A stretch of DNA of 64,000 nucleotides from Ancylostoma caninum. Taxonomy: Eukaryota > Nematoda > Chromadorea > Rhabditida > Ancylostomatidae. The stretch covers positions 124,001 to 188,000 of the forward strand of contig JBAJFG010000644.1 in the NCBI GenBank assembly GCA_037903475.1, written 5' to 3'. The notes under the pieces were generated by a model that saw only the letters and a list, made by a program, of their open reading frames with translations, did not search any database and was not told the origin of the DNA. Positions 12,139 to 25,490 of this stretch are shown here, in pieces (positions within the stretch are counted from its first letter, which is position 1; each line of letters opens with the position of its first letter). Made by a program: the position numbers and the translations under genes.

Positions 12139-15100
12139 TATATGGAGGGTCTATGAGGATCCCTTTCCTTTAGTGGCTAGGGACCTAGAGTCGGTCGAAA
12201 CTGCATTAAGAATAGAGGTCGAATCTTACCGGTTTTGCTGAATTTCATATAAAACTCTTATATCTATTATCTATGCCTAAGGAAGGAGAAAATGTGAACA
12301 AATTGGGAAGATTTCTCCACAGCATCTTTCAATGAACCCTATTAACTCACTCACCACACCAACTGGAGCCTAAAGCAGAAGTAAATCGTTGTGAAACGGT
12401 ATGAAAATAAAAAAAAATTCAGAAAAGCACCAGGAAAAGAGATACCGAAACGAAAATTTGGCGATATGGGGTTTTCAAGGTGGAGAATCTGTCAAATGCA
12501 GCGGGGAATTTCACCGATTGCGGCTTTTCTGAAGAACCCAAAATTTGAGGCTGATCCTATAATTAGAAAACGCACTAAAAAAGGTCGCCACTGTAGCCAT
12601 ATTTTTTTTCAGTTTCTTCTCAGACTGTGGTACTAGAACAACTTTCCAGTAACACGATGACGTCGGTGGTGGATCAGTGCCATGTCAGGTGGAAAAGCGT
12701 CGACATTAGAAGCTGCCGGACAATGAGACGGAGTGAGGACATCCTTCCTGGTCGGAGCAAACCTCCCCAGCATCTGCAAATACTGCAACCAATCTGCAAA
12801 GTTTTTTCATTGAAAATAAGGGCTACTAATTGCCTTACAGCGTCTTCTCACGTGATGTTGATGAGTTGCAATACTTTACAGCGAGAGGAAAAATCAAAAG
12901 TCTGAACCTGCTGAGGATGAGATAATTCTGGGCTGTAGGGGTGAGGGACGAAAAGAAAACAGGTACACATACGTAACTTTCACATTACCTCGAGGCGGCA
13001 GTTTAATACCATAGAAATTTAACTACTGGCCTTGTTATTACAAATATTGAAAGCCTGTGAAATCCCAATGAGACGGGTTTTCTAAAACAGCTCCGACAAG
13101 GCAAATAAAAAAATAATTGAAAAAAAAAACAAGTAACAAGGTATGGTGGGTTAACTGGTCTATGGGTGTTCAATCCTGGGGAGTGCTCATAGAGGTTTTG
13201 ATACCCTGTGACTTCCAGGGTTGTGACTAGTACATCTTCTCATTTCTGGAGCTGTGCTCTTCCTGTCCAGATATTGCTGGATCTTTCTCGACGCTATGAC
13301 TTCCACCAAATCTGCATCACTTCCACACTTGCATGCAGCTGCTTCCAGTAGAATCTGTGTCGTACGTGCTCGTCCAACTCAGCTCGGCATTTTGGGGACG
13401 ATCGATCGGAGATTGTCCTCGAGATTACAAGCGGAGGACTACGGAAAAACATGCAAATCAAACAGTGTGCAGCGTTGCACCGCGCGGCCACTACTTGGCT
13501 TGGGTTTTTCCATCCACTGCTAATTAAGGAAAACTATCTAGTGACATGAGAGAGAGAGCATTTCTTCTCTTCATCGCGGACTAACTTCCTCCTCTTCCGA
13601 TTTCGATTCCCTCATCCACTACTTTGTTCAGTTTTTCCGATTTCCATTTACAAGCTAAAGACACACACCTTCTTGCCACGTTCAGTCCCATGTTTTATTG
13701 GCATAAATAGACGAACAAATTTGGATAGTTGCTAGGGAAAAAATAGGTCACTGAATCAACGGTTAATCAATATTTTGTAGTGGTTTTAGCAGTAGTAGAA
13801 GATCGGAGATATGCAATTCCTTTCCAGCCAACATTCTACCGTCGTCGCTTTTTGTTAAACATTTTGTTTTCACAGCCATAATTATTCCAAAATTTGAATT
13901 CTTAATGTTTCAAATTTTGTTGTATGAGAAACAGTTCTAATTTTTACGAATTTACCTTTTGGAGTGCGTTTTTTTTCGGAGGATCAGAGTATGAAAAATC
14001 GAATTTGCACCAAAACTACACCTAATAGGTGATAAAATAAATAAATAACTTAATAATAAATAGATAAATAGATCGAAAAATTGCCTGCCTATTCTGCCCA
14101 GATTGATTCCAGGTCCTTATTGCCTCTGAAAGTCGTTCACTTTTTTCTCTAGAGTTCTCCTTCATGCTTCTGCTCCTTTTAACCATAGTTTTAGCCTCTC
14201 AGCCCCTCTCAAAAATCATTTTATTTGTGACGAACTAGGGAACGTTTCACTGAAGGAGCGGTCCATCGTTTTTCTAGTCATTCCTTATGATCGGGTTTAA
14301 AATAATGACAGCCTTATTTCGAAAACAACCGCTCCCGAAGACTATGTCCTTGTTCAAAAAATTTTACTCATTTTTTTCCCAATTTTTCTGTGTTTATTAA
14401 TTTATCTATCTATTTACTCAACCGCTTCTTTGTTTATTTCATTTAATACTCTTCAAAAGAGTGACATGCCTTCTCCAAAGATAAAACGGATAAAATAGTA
14501 AGCATATTCTTTTTATTAAAAGCAGAGGATATGGAAAGAGTGAATTTGAAGGAAAACATAGATGTACAAATGAGAAAAAAAGAAAACATACAGATGTAAA
14601 AGAAATACGAACTCGTGAGTAGCATGCACAAAACCAGAATTCACTAGCTGAGCCTAGACAGACTTCCTGTTCATAATTCGGAAAGTCATTGAAAACAATA
14701 AGCCAGAAGGTCGTTGATGACGCGCCTGGTTAAAATGCCATCACGTGAGAATTGTGGTTATTTTTTAAACTTCCAGTAGTGGACATTTATCAGTGGTCTT
14801 GGATGGGTTTGCTCCTTTTTCTGCCCAATTTTAGCATTCTTTGAGCAATCCTTCAAATGTGTATGTTATGTTATTGTACTGTAGATGATTCCCTAGACGG
14901 CCTTTTTTGATGATGAAAGACCTGAAGAATGACATCTAATTCAGTGAAGGGCTTACTGAGGATCACATTCCCACAGAAATTTTTCTTTTGAACGTTGCTT
15001 TTGTTCTAGGTTGCCATGAACAAAATTTGTTCCCTATATGTAGGTAATCCATGTCCTCTTTCTCAAATGGATTGTTCATTTGATCTTCTGCTCCGAAATG

Positions 15101-15810
15101 CTCACGTGCGAAGGACACGAGCAGAGAAGAATGAATGCTCGAAATAGCTCGCTTCTATGAAGCATACGCCACGAGGCTCCCCGCGATCGATTGTGGTTCG
15201 CTGACACGGTTTTTTGGGGTTCTTGCATGGCTAGCAAAATAGTTTTCGGATAATTTGTTCATTTTCCAATTATAGACTCTCTGAATTCTTCTTCTTTTCC
15301 TCAGAAGGATCCGATTCTCCCTATATATTCTCCATTTCCTGAAATGATCGCTCTTTGTGCAAAGTATTCACAACAACAACATAATCTGATCCAAAAAGTG
15401 CTTCCATAGATCTCCATCTCATAATTTTGAAGCGATTATTTGTGCCGATCCTCATTTAAGATCCACTGCTTGGACAAATAATAGTTAAAGCCAGGATTTT
15501 GCCGCATATCGCCTGAAATCCGTGATGATGATGCCATGCGAGGCGAAAATTCTGGCTCTCATGAGTTATAAACTGTGAATTTTAGAAAGTTGTCCTGAAT
15601 TGATTCCTACAGCGTAGCCCACGGGTGATGACTTTTCTTTGTGCTTGTTCTATTGATAGGATCAACCTCATTTCAACTAATTTTACACTGAAACCTTAGA
15701 CTTGCAGAAGTGTGGACGTTGTTTATAACGGCATTCGTATAGTATTCGTATAGTTTTTAACAATATTCGTTTAACGGTACTAGTAAAAGCGTCCGGCCCA
15801 CGTAAAATAG
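12139..15810. other. gene-free stretch
   Basis: No gene was recognised. It is AT-rich, with simple AATA/AATAGATA-like runs near 14030-14080. Short open frames at 12391-12905 and 13254-13527 carry no motif I can name. Confidence 0.45.
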
Positions 15811-16069
15811 GCGTCGATGGAGGCGCGTTTTTCGCAGACCCTCGCACGCCGCGCGACCGCGCCACTCGTTCTGGAATTGTCGTCGTGGTAGGAAACCGTA
15901 GGTTTTCCTGACTGTTAATAAATTTTCTTGATAGTTGACATCTGATAGAATGGGGAAAAAACTATCGAGAAAACATCGATTTGATGTTAAGGCGGCGATT
16001 CCGTTGTGTGCGACGCGGTAGCGCCGCGTTCTTCCTGAGTCCGCGGAAAGTGCACCATCATCGACGCTC
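15811..16069. mobile_element. MITE family A, copy 1
   Basis: About 259 bp with inverted ends (GCGTCGATG... at the left and ...CATCGACGC-like sequence at the right). It shares internal phrases such as GGAAACCGT and GAGTCCGC with copies at 20,179-20,440 and 56,463-56,730. No coding capacity. The recurrence at near-constant length supports a MITE. Confidence 0.7.
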
Positions 16070-16368
16070 ATTGTACATGCGTATGCACTGACAGCATTTG
16101 TGTTCCAAGATCAATTGTAATGGTTTCTTTATAGTTCGTTATGTCGGGGGAGAAACCCCATTTTGGTCTTGTTCTTATTTATTTGCCTGCTTTCATTCAC
16201 GATTTATACAGTTATGTTCAAGTAGTTGCCAAAACAAAAACAGGAGTAAGGATAAGGAGTCTATTTCATGATCAAATAGGGCTGCAGAGGTACTATAGAG
16301 GAGGGAACAGATGGAAAAAGTGAGGTGTTCGCAAAGGCGCAGAGAAAAACTGCAATCCGTGCATACTC

Positions 16369-16565
16369 GGACAAATTTTAGGAAGGACCGCAGCAGAAAA
16401 CCCGAAGAACAGACAGGTGACCTGTGGTTCTTACGAACCATTCCCTATATAAATCTCTTCTGCTGAAGTTCTTCCGAGTCTTTTTGCATCTGCGTCTCTC
16501 ACTTCTCAACAACATGATAACACATCTTTGAGATCTTCTTCTGCGGCGGTCCTTCCGACAATTTC
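16369..16565. mobile_element. MITE family B, copy 1
   Basis: The left end carries GGAAGGACCGCAGCAGAAAA and the right end carries its imperfect reverse complement (TTCTGCGGCGGTCCTTCCG). It spans about 197 bp. A second, shorter copy is at 19,151-19,275. Confidence 0.75.
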
Positions 16566-19150
16566 TCTGAATAGATATTACACAGTTGTCATCTTCGAAA
16601 GGGTCCATGCAAACCACTTTATACATTTTGTGTAGCTTTTATGAAAATGGACACGTCTTATCCGTGTACTCTGACTTGATAATATTCAAACTTGGAAATC
16701 TCATAACATTTTCTAACACATTTTAAGTTTTTTAAGCCTAAATAGTCTTTTTATAGGAATTTGTCATCATGGAATGCATTAAAATTTAATTACATACCCC
16801 ACATGTGACTATCGCACCGAATGTTTTCTTCACTACTCATTCAATTTTCACGGCAATTCTCGCTCTCTTCCTCGGACTTTTCATCAGTTTTTGGTTTCCA
16901 TCTGCATTTACTCGAAGTGCCCGCACATCCGCATCTTAAAGCTGAGCAAATAATCACTCACCGCCTGCTACACCATGTGTACTGCGCTCCTCGTGATAGC
17001 TCTAAAGGAGTTGGCTAAATTCTGTTTTTTTGAACAGCAAGGACACTTCCCTTTTGGTAACATTCTCACCACTAGAACCTGTTCACTCGAGAGACCTTCG
17101 AATCTACAGTGGTGTTCTCGCCAGGTCCTCCTAATGTAACAACTTTCGTCATCTTCGAAAAAAAGTTTCTTTTAGTGAAAGCATCGCCTACTTCCTTGTG
17201 AGTTGAAATGAAATGAGTTGAAAGGGGTGTGCAAGAATTTTCATGCAGGGCATGGCATCATGTGCTCGATATTTAGGAAAAATGAGTGGGATTTGTTGGT
17301 AATGAAAGGCAAGATCATGCTCTTGATATGGAAAGGAAGTTTTGTGTTGGATTCTTTTTTGTTTGAGGGACAATCCTATAATAAATACTAGCTATATAAG
17401 CAGGAAAACAAAAAAACAGCCGGTAGTGATAAGATTTCTTGTTCCTTTTTTCTGTGTCCAGAACTTTTATGTATGAAACTTTCAATGTACCAAAACTTTC
17501 AGTGCCAGAACCTAATCTGGATGTGATCGCATCCATAATGCTGAACATGGTTGAACAAAGCAAAATCTATCGATTTTCAATAAAAGTTCAATCACAACCA
17601 AACATCAGAAGTAGTGGAATCTTCTATAGATTCCACTGTTTTTTCATGAAACATCACTTCATACTCATTCTGCGGGTCCTATCAAGCACCTTTTTTACTC
17701 AAGAGAGAGCGTGATCGTTAGCTGTCATGTGTTGTTTGAAAAAAAAAGAGCGCTGCTATGAGAAACTCAAAGAACTTCCTTCTCACAGACCGGTCACACA
17801 CCTGATGTTTGTGATGACGACTGGAGTCGTAGTTCAAGGTTTTAAAAAAGCAGCGTGAACAATAGCGGCGTTGGCATCAGAATTTCTTTGCCTCAAGAAA
17901 TGCTCTGAAACTAATGCACACAAAATTTTGAGACTTTGAACAAATCTTTCTCTTAATCTGTGCGCAACTGGGTGGGACTGAAAACTATTTTGTAGAACTT
18001 CTAAGTCTGTGTGGACTTTCGAGAGTGAGATCTTCCCTAGAACCCTCGCCGAGTGATTATTTCATCCTGTGAATGAATATTCTGTCCACGAGAGTGACAG
18101 CGTACTCCTAAGATTCTTGCCGTGGTATCCTTTGAGAACATATCCCACCTTGAGTGGTAAAACGTACTCCAGCAAAGTACAGCCCCGCCTCCGAAACTTT
18201 TTAAAGATTTTTTACCTGTGAAAAATATGCAGGCGCTCATGATCACAATAGTATAGGTGGTTCCACGCAAAACTGCCGGAAAACCTGATCTCGAATCGTA
18301 ATTTTTGGGGAGCGTGTGGGCGTGGCGAGGTGGGACAACAAGGTTTCCGCACTATGCGCTCCTTTGCTGGTAGCAGAGCGCATCTTTTATCCTGGTGGAT
18401 GATGAGGAACTCTCGCAATGAGTACGAATTTCCTCAGAAGGTGCGCTCCCGGGAGTGCATTATTGAGATGCTTCGTCGTCCATCCTCGGTCCCGCCCCTC
18501 ACCACCCTTGGCTCCGCCCACAAGCTCCACAAAAGGCGGGCTCAAAAATGGATTTTTGACAAAGTCACCTCTACCATCGCGATATAAAAATAATATGAAA
18601 ATCTCAGAAACGATTCCGGGATGAGACGATGTCTTTGATGTATTCGGCAGCTCTTCTGGAATTCTATCCAACTGGCGTTACTTCATATTCTGAACAATAA
18701 TATTGCACTCGTTTTGTATCGTAACGCTATCGTTGGAGGAGCACTACAGAAAAGTGTAAAAGTTGGAGATAAGTGCCAAATTTGGCTAGACGATGACAAT
18801 AGGGTGCAAAACAATGTTGGCCTCTCGTGTGAGCAGCTCCAGAAGATAATGTGGATGCCGCACTTATCGCATTTCTGTCGTAATCCTGAAAAAGATGAGA
18901 TTTAGCTATAAGTAAGTGGGATTTTCATGATGAACACCTCCCTAGGAGTCTCGTTAATCGGCCATTTGCGGGTTACCCCACATCTGATCCACGGTGTTTT
19001 GGATACACATTACGATGCAGGATTTCGGCATAGTTCCACGCAGACTGATCATTCCTATCGTAAGCAGTATATCAAGTAACAGAAGCAATCCCTGCGGTGG
19101 ATTTGGAAATAGAGCTGCCTGCGAGCGCCTGATACTCTACTCATTGTCAG
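16566..19150. other. gene-free stretch
   Basis: No gene was recognised. A ten-base perfect hairpin (AGTGGAATCT, loop of five) lies at 17613-17637. Near 18340-18380 a GC-richer stretch contains a small inverted repeat (ATGCGCTC...GAGCGCAT). The open frame at 17439-17714 follows a CCAG that could be a splice acceptor, but nothing supports an exon. Confidence 0.4.
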
Positions 19151-19275
19151 ACAAACTGTCCAAAGGACCGTAGCAGAAAGGAAATCTCGATCATGCGGTT
19201 AAGAAGCGAGAGACGAGGACGTGAAAACGGATCAGCACTTGCGGATTTCTGCTGCGGTCCTTCCGAAAATTTGTC
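19151..19275. mobile_element. MITE family B, copy 2
   Basis: The left end contains AAAGGACCGTAGCAGAAA and the right end TTTCTGCTGCGGTCCTTCCG. Together they form a terminal inverted repeat of about 30 bases with roughly six differences. The same ends occur at 16,369-16,565, but the interior is shorter. Confidence 0.7.
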
Positions 19276-19689
19276 CTAGTGTATTAGTTAGGACGCATGA
19301 GGACGCCCATTGGGAGGGAAGGGGAGGGTTGGTCCACAAAAATACTATTACTTCAAAAAATAAAATCCAAGATGTCCTGGAATTTAGCTATCACACGAGT
19401 ATTTATGGTGAACTGTGTGTTCTCTGCTCTATCTAGATGCTCGTGCATGATTTTTCGAATGACGTCATTCTTCAGCGGGTTATTATTGTTCATTTAGTCA
19501 TATGTTCGTCTGTTAATCAGTTTGTGATTACGTGAATTTTCTCCACTAATTGTGGTTCACGCGTCCTACGTCGAACTATCGCATGTGTTAGATTATTCGG
19601 GGGGGGGGGGCAGATTGTGGACCTCTAGATTTTAACTGACTTCCGATTTTTTCCTTTTCTGTTACTTCAACACCATGTGAACTTTCCAA

Positions 19690-20067
19690 TTGTATCCACC
19701 AGGAGCTTCTCGTCACCGACCGGAAGGCCTCAAAGCTAAGGAGCTCCAGCTGGGCCGAGAAGCCCCTCAGCGATCAGGTAGGATGGCATTTGGAAAGCAG
19801 GTGATCGGGAGAGTGCTGCGGTTTCGGCACCGAGTCCCATACCTCTTCCTGTTCCATGGTCGTAAGCAGCGCCCTGAATTCATTGTAGGCGTTGATGTTA
19901 GCTATCATCTTGCTTCTCAATGTCACTCTGCTAGTATTATACATGTGTTGCTTCCTCTGTGGCGATCCGTAGAAGGTCGTGCAAGAAATTTCGAGGACAG
20001 GCTGCTCAGCCCTTTTGTCGTGAATGGGGAGCCGCTTCCTGGATTGGCACAGATTTTTTGAGGACAT
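19690..20067 (-). other. unassigned open frame, GC-richer block
   Basis: A minus-strand frame (20067 to 19774, 97 codons) and an overlapping plus-strand frame both stay open here. I do not recognise either product. The composition differs from the AT-rich neighbourhood, which suggests a fragment of a repeat or an old coding element rather than a local gene. A G12 run (19599-19610) lies just upstream. Confidence 0.2.
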
Positions 20068-20178
20068 CCTATCATATACTCATAAAGTTTTGGGCATGAA
20101 GCACGTGGGAGGAGTAGTACATACAAGAAAGAATTTTTAATGGGAGTCTCAGTGATTTTCTGACAGCGTAATAGTTAG

Positions 20179-20440
20179 TGTCAACGGAAGTGCGTTTTGC
20201 TCTGAATCAGGAAGTATGTGGCGCGACCGCGTCACTCGCGCTGGAATTATCGCCGTGATAGGAAACCGTGTGGTTATCATGAGAGTTAGTCTGTTTTTGT
20301 GATAGGTGACATCAAATATGAAAAAAAAACTACCAAGACAACCCTATAATTTACTATTGCAGCAGCAATTCCAGCGCGCGCCAGGCGGCTGTGGCGCGTA
20401 CTTACCCAGTCCGCGAAGGTACCTTCGCTGATGCTCACTG
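20179..20440. mobile_element. MITE family A, copy 2
   Basis: About 262 bp. It shares with 15,811-16,069 the phrases GCGCGACCGCGTCACTCG (compare GCGCGACCGCGCCACTCG) and TAGGAAACCGT, and a right end with GTCCGCG...GATGCTCACTG. Same orientation and length class as the other two copies. Confidence 0.65.
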
Positions 20441-21692
20441 TAACTTCCAAGAATACCACTGAGAATTCTTCTTGCATACCAGTATTTTTTTGACAGTGCT
20501 TCTTCTAGGCGTATGAATGGTCGAGAATGAAGCACTCCACTGGAAAAAAAATGTTTCCACTCCACTAAGGTGTAAATTAAACTATATCACATATGTGAGC
20601 GCTTTTTACCTAGGGTGAAGTTACCTCGTAGAAATGAGACGACAAAACTGGTTACTGCGTTTCACTAAAATTCGACGAGTGCTTTAATGGATTGTGCTCT
20701 ACTTAGTAGACGGGTTTCCAATAACTGAAGTCTTTTTCATCGGTACGAACGCAGTAAGGCATAATGTCACTGCGGAGGTCTATGAGCACCAGATTGAGTT
20801 TCAATAGGATACTGGACCGGACCTGACGTTGTTGAGCGTGGGTGAATAGTAATGAATGGGTAGTGTGAAACCTTAAAGACAGTGGCGGTAATGGATGTTT
20901 GTGGGAATCAGACGAAGATTCACGGTGAAATGATGTGTTGACAAACTCAGTTATTCATCAGGTCTGCATCAGATTTACGCATTGGTCACAAATGAAAATT
21001 GCAGCTGTTCGTAGCTTCAACCCTGTGCAGAACTGATGCAGATCTGGTGCAAAAACCAGTTGCTGCGCTTCGTAGGAGTGGGCCAGAGTAGGCAATTCAT
21101 GCAATTCACGAGAATACGCTAAAACATGAATTACTTTCAGGTAAAGAGTCTTTCAGCGTCATGAAGATTGTAGTGCGAAATACTTCAAAAGTGCTTCCGT
21201 GCATCCGAAACATTTCTTGCATTTTTTGCGACTATGAGCATTTAGACAAAATTCGAAGTATGGGCTACTCCAAATCATTCTTCTCTGTTGCTTGTAATTT
21301 TCTTACCCCCTTACCTCAGCGTTAGATGTGACAGCGAAGAGTTATATTGGTAGACTGTTGGTCTCTTCATTTATTTATTTGTTTGTTTTCTAGACAAAGA
21401 AGTCAGTGGTCCATGCCTATCTTTCACTGTGAAGGCATTGAAATCGAAAAAGCAACTTGTAGAGCAATTCTTGGAAATTTCAACGAAGAGGGAAAATTCG
21501 TTTCTTGAAAATCACTTCTCTGCATTGAAAAGTTTTGAGGAACGACATCGTTAACCTCGCTCCCCCATCCTTCGCCCACCGCTCCCCCGCTAGGAGTTTG
21601 ACGGGGATTCATTGAGGAGCACCTTCACGGATGGAGGTTTCCTGTAGCAAGACTTGGCAGTTTTTGGAACCAATGCGGACTACTTAGGTCCG
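20441..21692. other. gene-free stretch
   Basis: Nothing recognisable apart from short ATTT-rich sequence near 21,370. Confidence 0.45.
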
Positions 21693-21906
21693 CATGCATC
21701 ATTGAGATTACCCGGGGTAAACATGCTAAGATCTCTCAAAATCATCCTTCGTTTATATGGGCCATCATGCATCATTGAGATCGCCCCGGGTAAGCGCGTT
21801 AACCCCTCCCCCAATTTACCCGCCGTCAAAAAGGGCCTTTAATAGGTTTACCGCGGGTAATCTCGATGATGCACACCACATTTGCTCTGGGTAATCTCAA
21901 TGACTC
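21693..21906. mobile_element. MITE family C, compound copy
   Basis: Two forward (21693, 21767) and two inverted (21844-21875, 21881-21905) versions of GCATCATTGAGATTACCC followed by GGGTAAA occur within 214 bp. The outer pairs face each other, as in nested or tandem insertions of a short inverted-repeat element. Related copies are at 27,004, 27,392 and 53,137. Confidence 0.75.
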
Positions 21907-23397
21907 GTCCAGGACTTGGACCCAAGAAACGCTATCGAATGATGCATTCATTTCAGGACATATGCAGCGAGCCTAAATATTACTAAAATTTCGTGTACAG
22001 TCTCCAACTATTCTTAAAACAACCTCCCTCTCCTTTCCCCATTTCGCTCTCCTCCCTGTCTTTCCTTAGAGAATGGCGACGTCACCGACAACTACCTGAG
22101 ATTGGTATCACTTCCTTTGCAGCACGTTGCACGTCTGGTATGCAATCTTCTGATTCCTGAATTTTGCACAACTCATACCAGCCATCCATAACTCTTGTCA
22201 CTCGAGCAAGAGCAAACTTTCAATAAAAAAGGCTGCAGTATGGCGAACATCCAGATAACAAAATACACCGGTGCTCGCTAACTGGTTAGGACATCGCCCA
22301 CTTCGAAAAACGCCGATACAGTCTTGAACTGACGTTGATAAGAATGCGCGATGCGTTGTCCTTTCATCTGACCAGTCGGCTGTGGAATGAGCGTTCTATA
22401 CACCCTGAAATAAAATACAAAAACTATTGAAACATGCGCGGTGAAACCATCTTGACTCAAGAAGCTTGCCGAATAGAACTGAAGAAATTGAAAAAAGAGG
22501 AGATGTAGATGGAGAGAGGAAAAGAGAAGGAGATAGTAGAGAATAAAGGATGGGTGTGGCTCAAAATGCCCGAGATAGGTGTGGCTGTGCTTTGTGGACG
22601 TGGACTGGAAATGTTTTCACTTTAGGATCATTACAGATGAATAAACAAGTAGATAAGTGAATGAATAAATTAACAATCAAACAAACACATGCTCAATGTA
22701 CTACATGTCATAGCGTAATCATAGTCGATAATTATTTTTGCGCATCTACATCTAAAATCAACGTCAAGTACATGCAGATGCGCATGCGCTAATATTTATT
22801 TATTTATTTATTATGCACGTGGGAGCGCAGCTGTAGCCACATGAAAGAAAAAAAGTATATACGCGCGTATCAGAAAAAAAAAAAACAAAATAACTGATGC
22901 GAAGATCAGAGCAGTAACCGAAGGCGATGGCAACGGATAAACAGGAAAAAGCCATAGATGTAAGAAAGTACGATTATCCACTTAAATTATCTACATCATC
23001 GTCAATATACGTGCTAATATTTATGGAAATATCAAAATCAGCAACTTTAACTAGACTCATTCTTCAAGAAAAATTCAGCTACGTAGGTCTATCTTGTGGA
23101 AAATTTTTGTTCAAGGTGACTTTACGCAGAGGCGTCATTTAACATGCAAAACTCTTGTGCTGAGCTGTTTTTGATAATTTATTTTTACCATTTCCCTTCA
23201 AAGAATTTGTGGGTCCACCAAATCCATTACGGAATCCTTTTTAAATAAAATTTATATTCGAAAAATTGCAGCTGATCAGGTCGCTTCTTTGACAGAACCA
23301 TCCCCCCATGCCCTTTTCCCCACACCTTCATCTCGTCTGCGACCAAAAGAATTATTCTCTCATGTCATTAATTGTGAGCAAATGTAGAATATAAGTA
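21907..23397. other. gene-free stretch
   Basis: No gene was recognised. A small inverted repeat (TGCGCATCT...AGATGCGCA) lies at about 22739-22788, followed by an ATTTATTTATTTATTTATT run near 22793-22812 that could be a LINE tail in reverse orientation. Confidence 0.4.
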
Positions 23398-23496
23398 TAT
23401 AATATAATATAATATAATATAATATAATATAATATAATATAATATAATATAATATAATATAATATAATATAATATAATATAATATAATATAATATA
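23398..23496. repeat. (ATAAT)n microsatellite
   Basis: About 19 uninterrupted copies of a five-base ATAAT unit. Confidence 0.97.
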
Positions 23497-25130
23497 TGCA
23501 ATCATTCTATTTATTCTACAGAATTATAATGCCCCACACCTTTCGAATTTAAGTGAACGAAATTTGCAAAATTAACGATATCGCCTCTCAAAGACACATT
23601 CCCACCTCATTGTTTACGAGAGTAGTTGCAGCCCAGCTGAGCTGCTGATGCGAATTCTAAACTTAGACCGACCAACAGGAGAGCTTGAGATTTCGCAACC
23701 GGCCACTCCATTGTTGGTGCACGGTAAAGAAACCTCGTACCCTCGCCTTGGTCCCACCCAGTTTCTCCCGAGAGTGTCCTCTCAGAAGATAAGGCACAAA
23801 AACGAGGTTTTAGGTACTTTTACTCAGAAGTATACCACTGTTATCAGCAGCTGCTATAGACTTTTATCGTGTGAAAATAATTTCAACATGGGACGGTGCC
23901 TTTGAAACGAAATTCACTGAACCTTGTAATGAACGGCTCAATTCATACCATATATGGTGTTAGGTTGTAACATAAGTTTCCGCTGTTTTTTGCATAGGGA
24001 TTTCTGGAGGCTTCTAGGAAATAATTATCGATTAGATATCACACATGTTTATATAGCATTTTAAAGGGCACAATCTTGCGAATATTAGTTCTTTTGAACA
24101 AGTTAGTTAGTTTCAGATTTAATCCTTCAAAAAGGCATATTCAGCAGCTGCAGTTGCACGAATAATAAATGGACCTTGATGCTGTATGAAGCTGACCAAA
24201 ATTGTGTGGAGTTATCTCCGGACCACTCTTATTCTCCCTGGTACTTTGCCTCTCCTTTTTATTCTTGAGAGATCTCGAGTAAAACACCAAACTTGAAGGC
24301 TCAAATTCTTGATTATGCTTTTTTGTCTAAACCTTAGGCGAAGTGAGAGTTCCTCCACTATTACTAGAGAGAGCAACTCTTTGGAACACTAACTGATAGA
24401 CTTTTACGTCACGTTCTAAGCGTTCTGTGGAAATCACACCACTTTCCCACACTGTGGTAGGCGCCTCAGTTCTGGTGATCGAACTCTTCGGAAAGGCAAA
24501 AAGCTCGAAAAGGGTTTCTGACTGCACTTCAAGTAGCGCAGGCTCTAACGGTTCTCCAATCATGAGATCACAAGAACGTCTACAGTGCAAAAACAGATTT
24601 GTCATTCGTTCTTTGTCTCGTATGCGATTCAGCGAATTCTTAAGCAGTGGAGTCAAGCTTTTGCTGTAAAAAGTGCAGAAGATCAGCGACTGTTATGATG
24701 CATACGTCGATTTATACCTACTCTTATTTGATTTTTATGAAACTTCTTCTCGAAAACTCCAAAAGAGCGAGAACTTCTGTTACAACCAAATATTTCATTG
24801 AAAATGATGTACAACCCACATGTACATTGGCTAATGAGCAGTGTTGCCATGGTGTTCTGGTTGGAGTGACAGGTCCGCGTTCATCTCCAGGTTTACTGCT
24901 CCAGCAAATCCACGCTTGACTATGTAGTACATATTATTTGAGTTTTGGTTTTCACCATTAGATTTCTTGCATCAAATACTTGATTTTCCCCTGTACGATT
25001 CTCAATTTTCCAAATTCTGGAAATCAAAAAGTTAATGATAAACTCCGCATCAGTGGAGGGAGTTGTTAATACTATATTCCCAAAATCGAGTAACTTACAA
25101 GACCTTCCTCGACTTTCATCTCTCTTTGTC
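23497..25130. other. gene-free stretch with unassigned open frame
   Basis: A minus-strand open frame of 109 codons (24656 to 24327) overlaps an 80-codon plus-strand frame. I do not recognise either, and there are no clear splice or start signals. I treat the stretch as non-coding, with low certainty. Confidence 0.3.
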
Positions 25131-25320
25131 AGCTCACCTCACGGTTCAGCGAGCTTAGCTCCGCTGAAATGAAAATTTGCGGTGCCAAGACACTCGAATG
25201 ACAGTTGAACTGACTATTATCCCACAACATGGGAAGTCAGCTCAACTGAGTTTGGACGAGATCGACTGACAGCAGAGCTGTCATGAGAGATGAGCTTAGC
25301 TGACGGCCACTGACGGTGAT
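25131..25320. repeat. cluster of AGCT-rich palindromes
   Basis: Several short inverted repeats crowd together. CAGTTGAACTGAC pairs with GTCAGCTCAACTG at one mismatch. GACAGCAGAGCTGTC is partly self-complementary. GCTTAGCTCCGCTG faces GATGAGCTTAGCTGAC. It could be a decayed inverted-repeat element. Confidence 0.45.
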
Positions 25321-25490
25321 TAGTCCTGAATTGCTCATTTTGGGGTTTGTTTTCATTTTTAGAACTGAACATCGCCTTTCGTCAACATCTGTGTGCACTT
25401 TGGTCCGACACAGAAAACCTTGTGTAACTGACGAAGGAAGGGACACTGAACGAGTTTATTTTTCATGGAAACACCCCGCTCACAGAGCGG

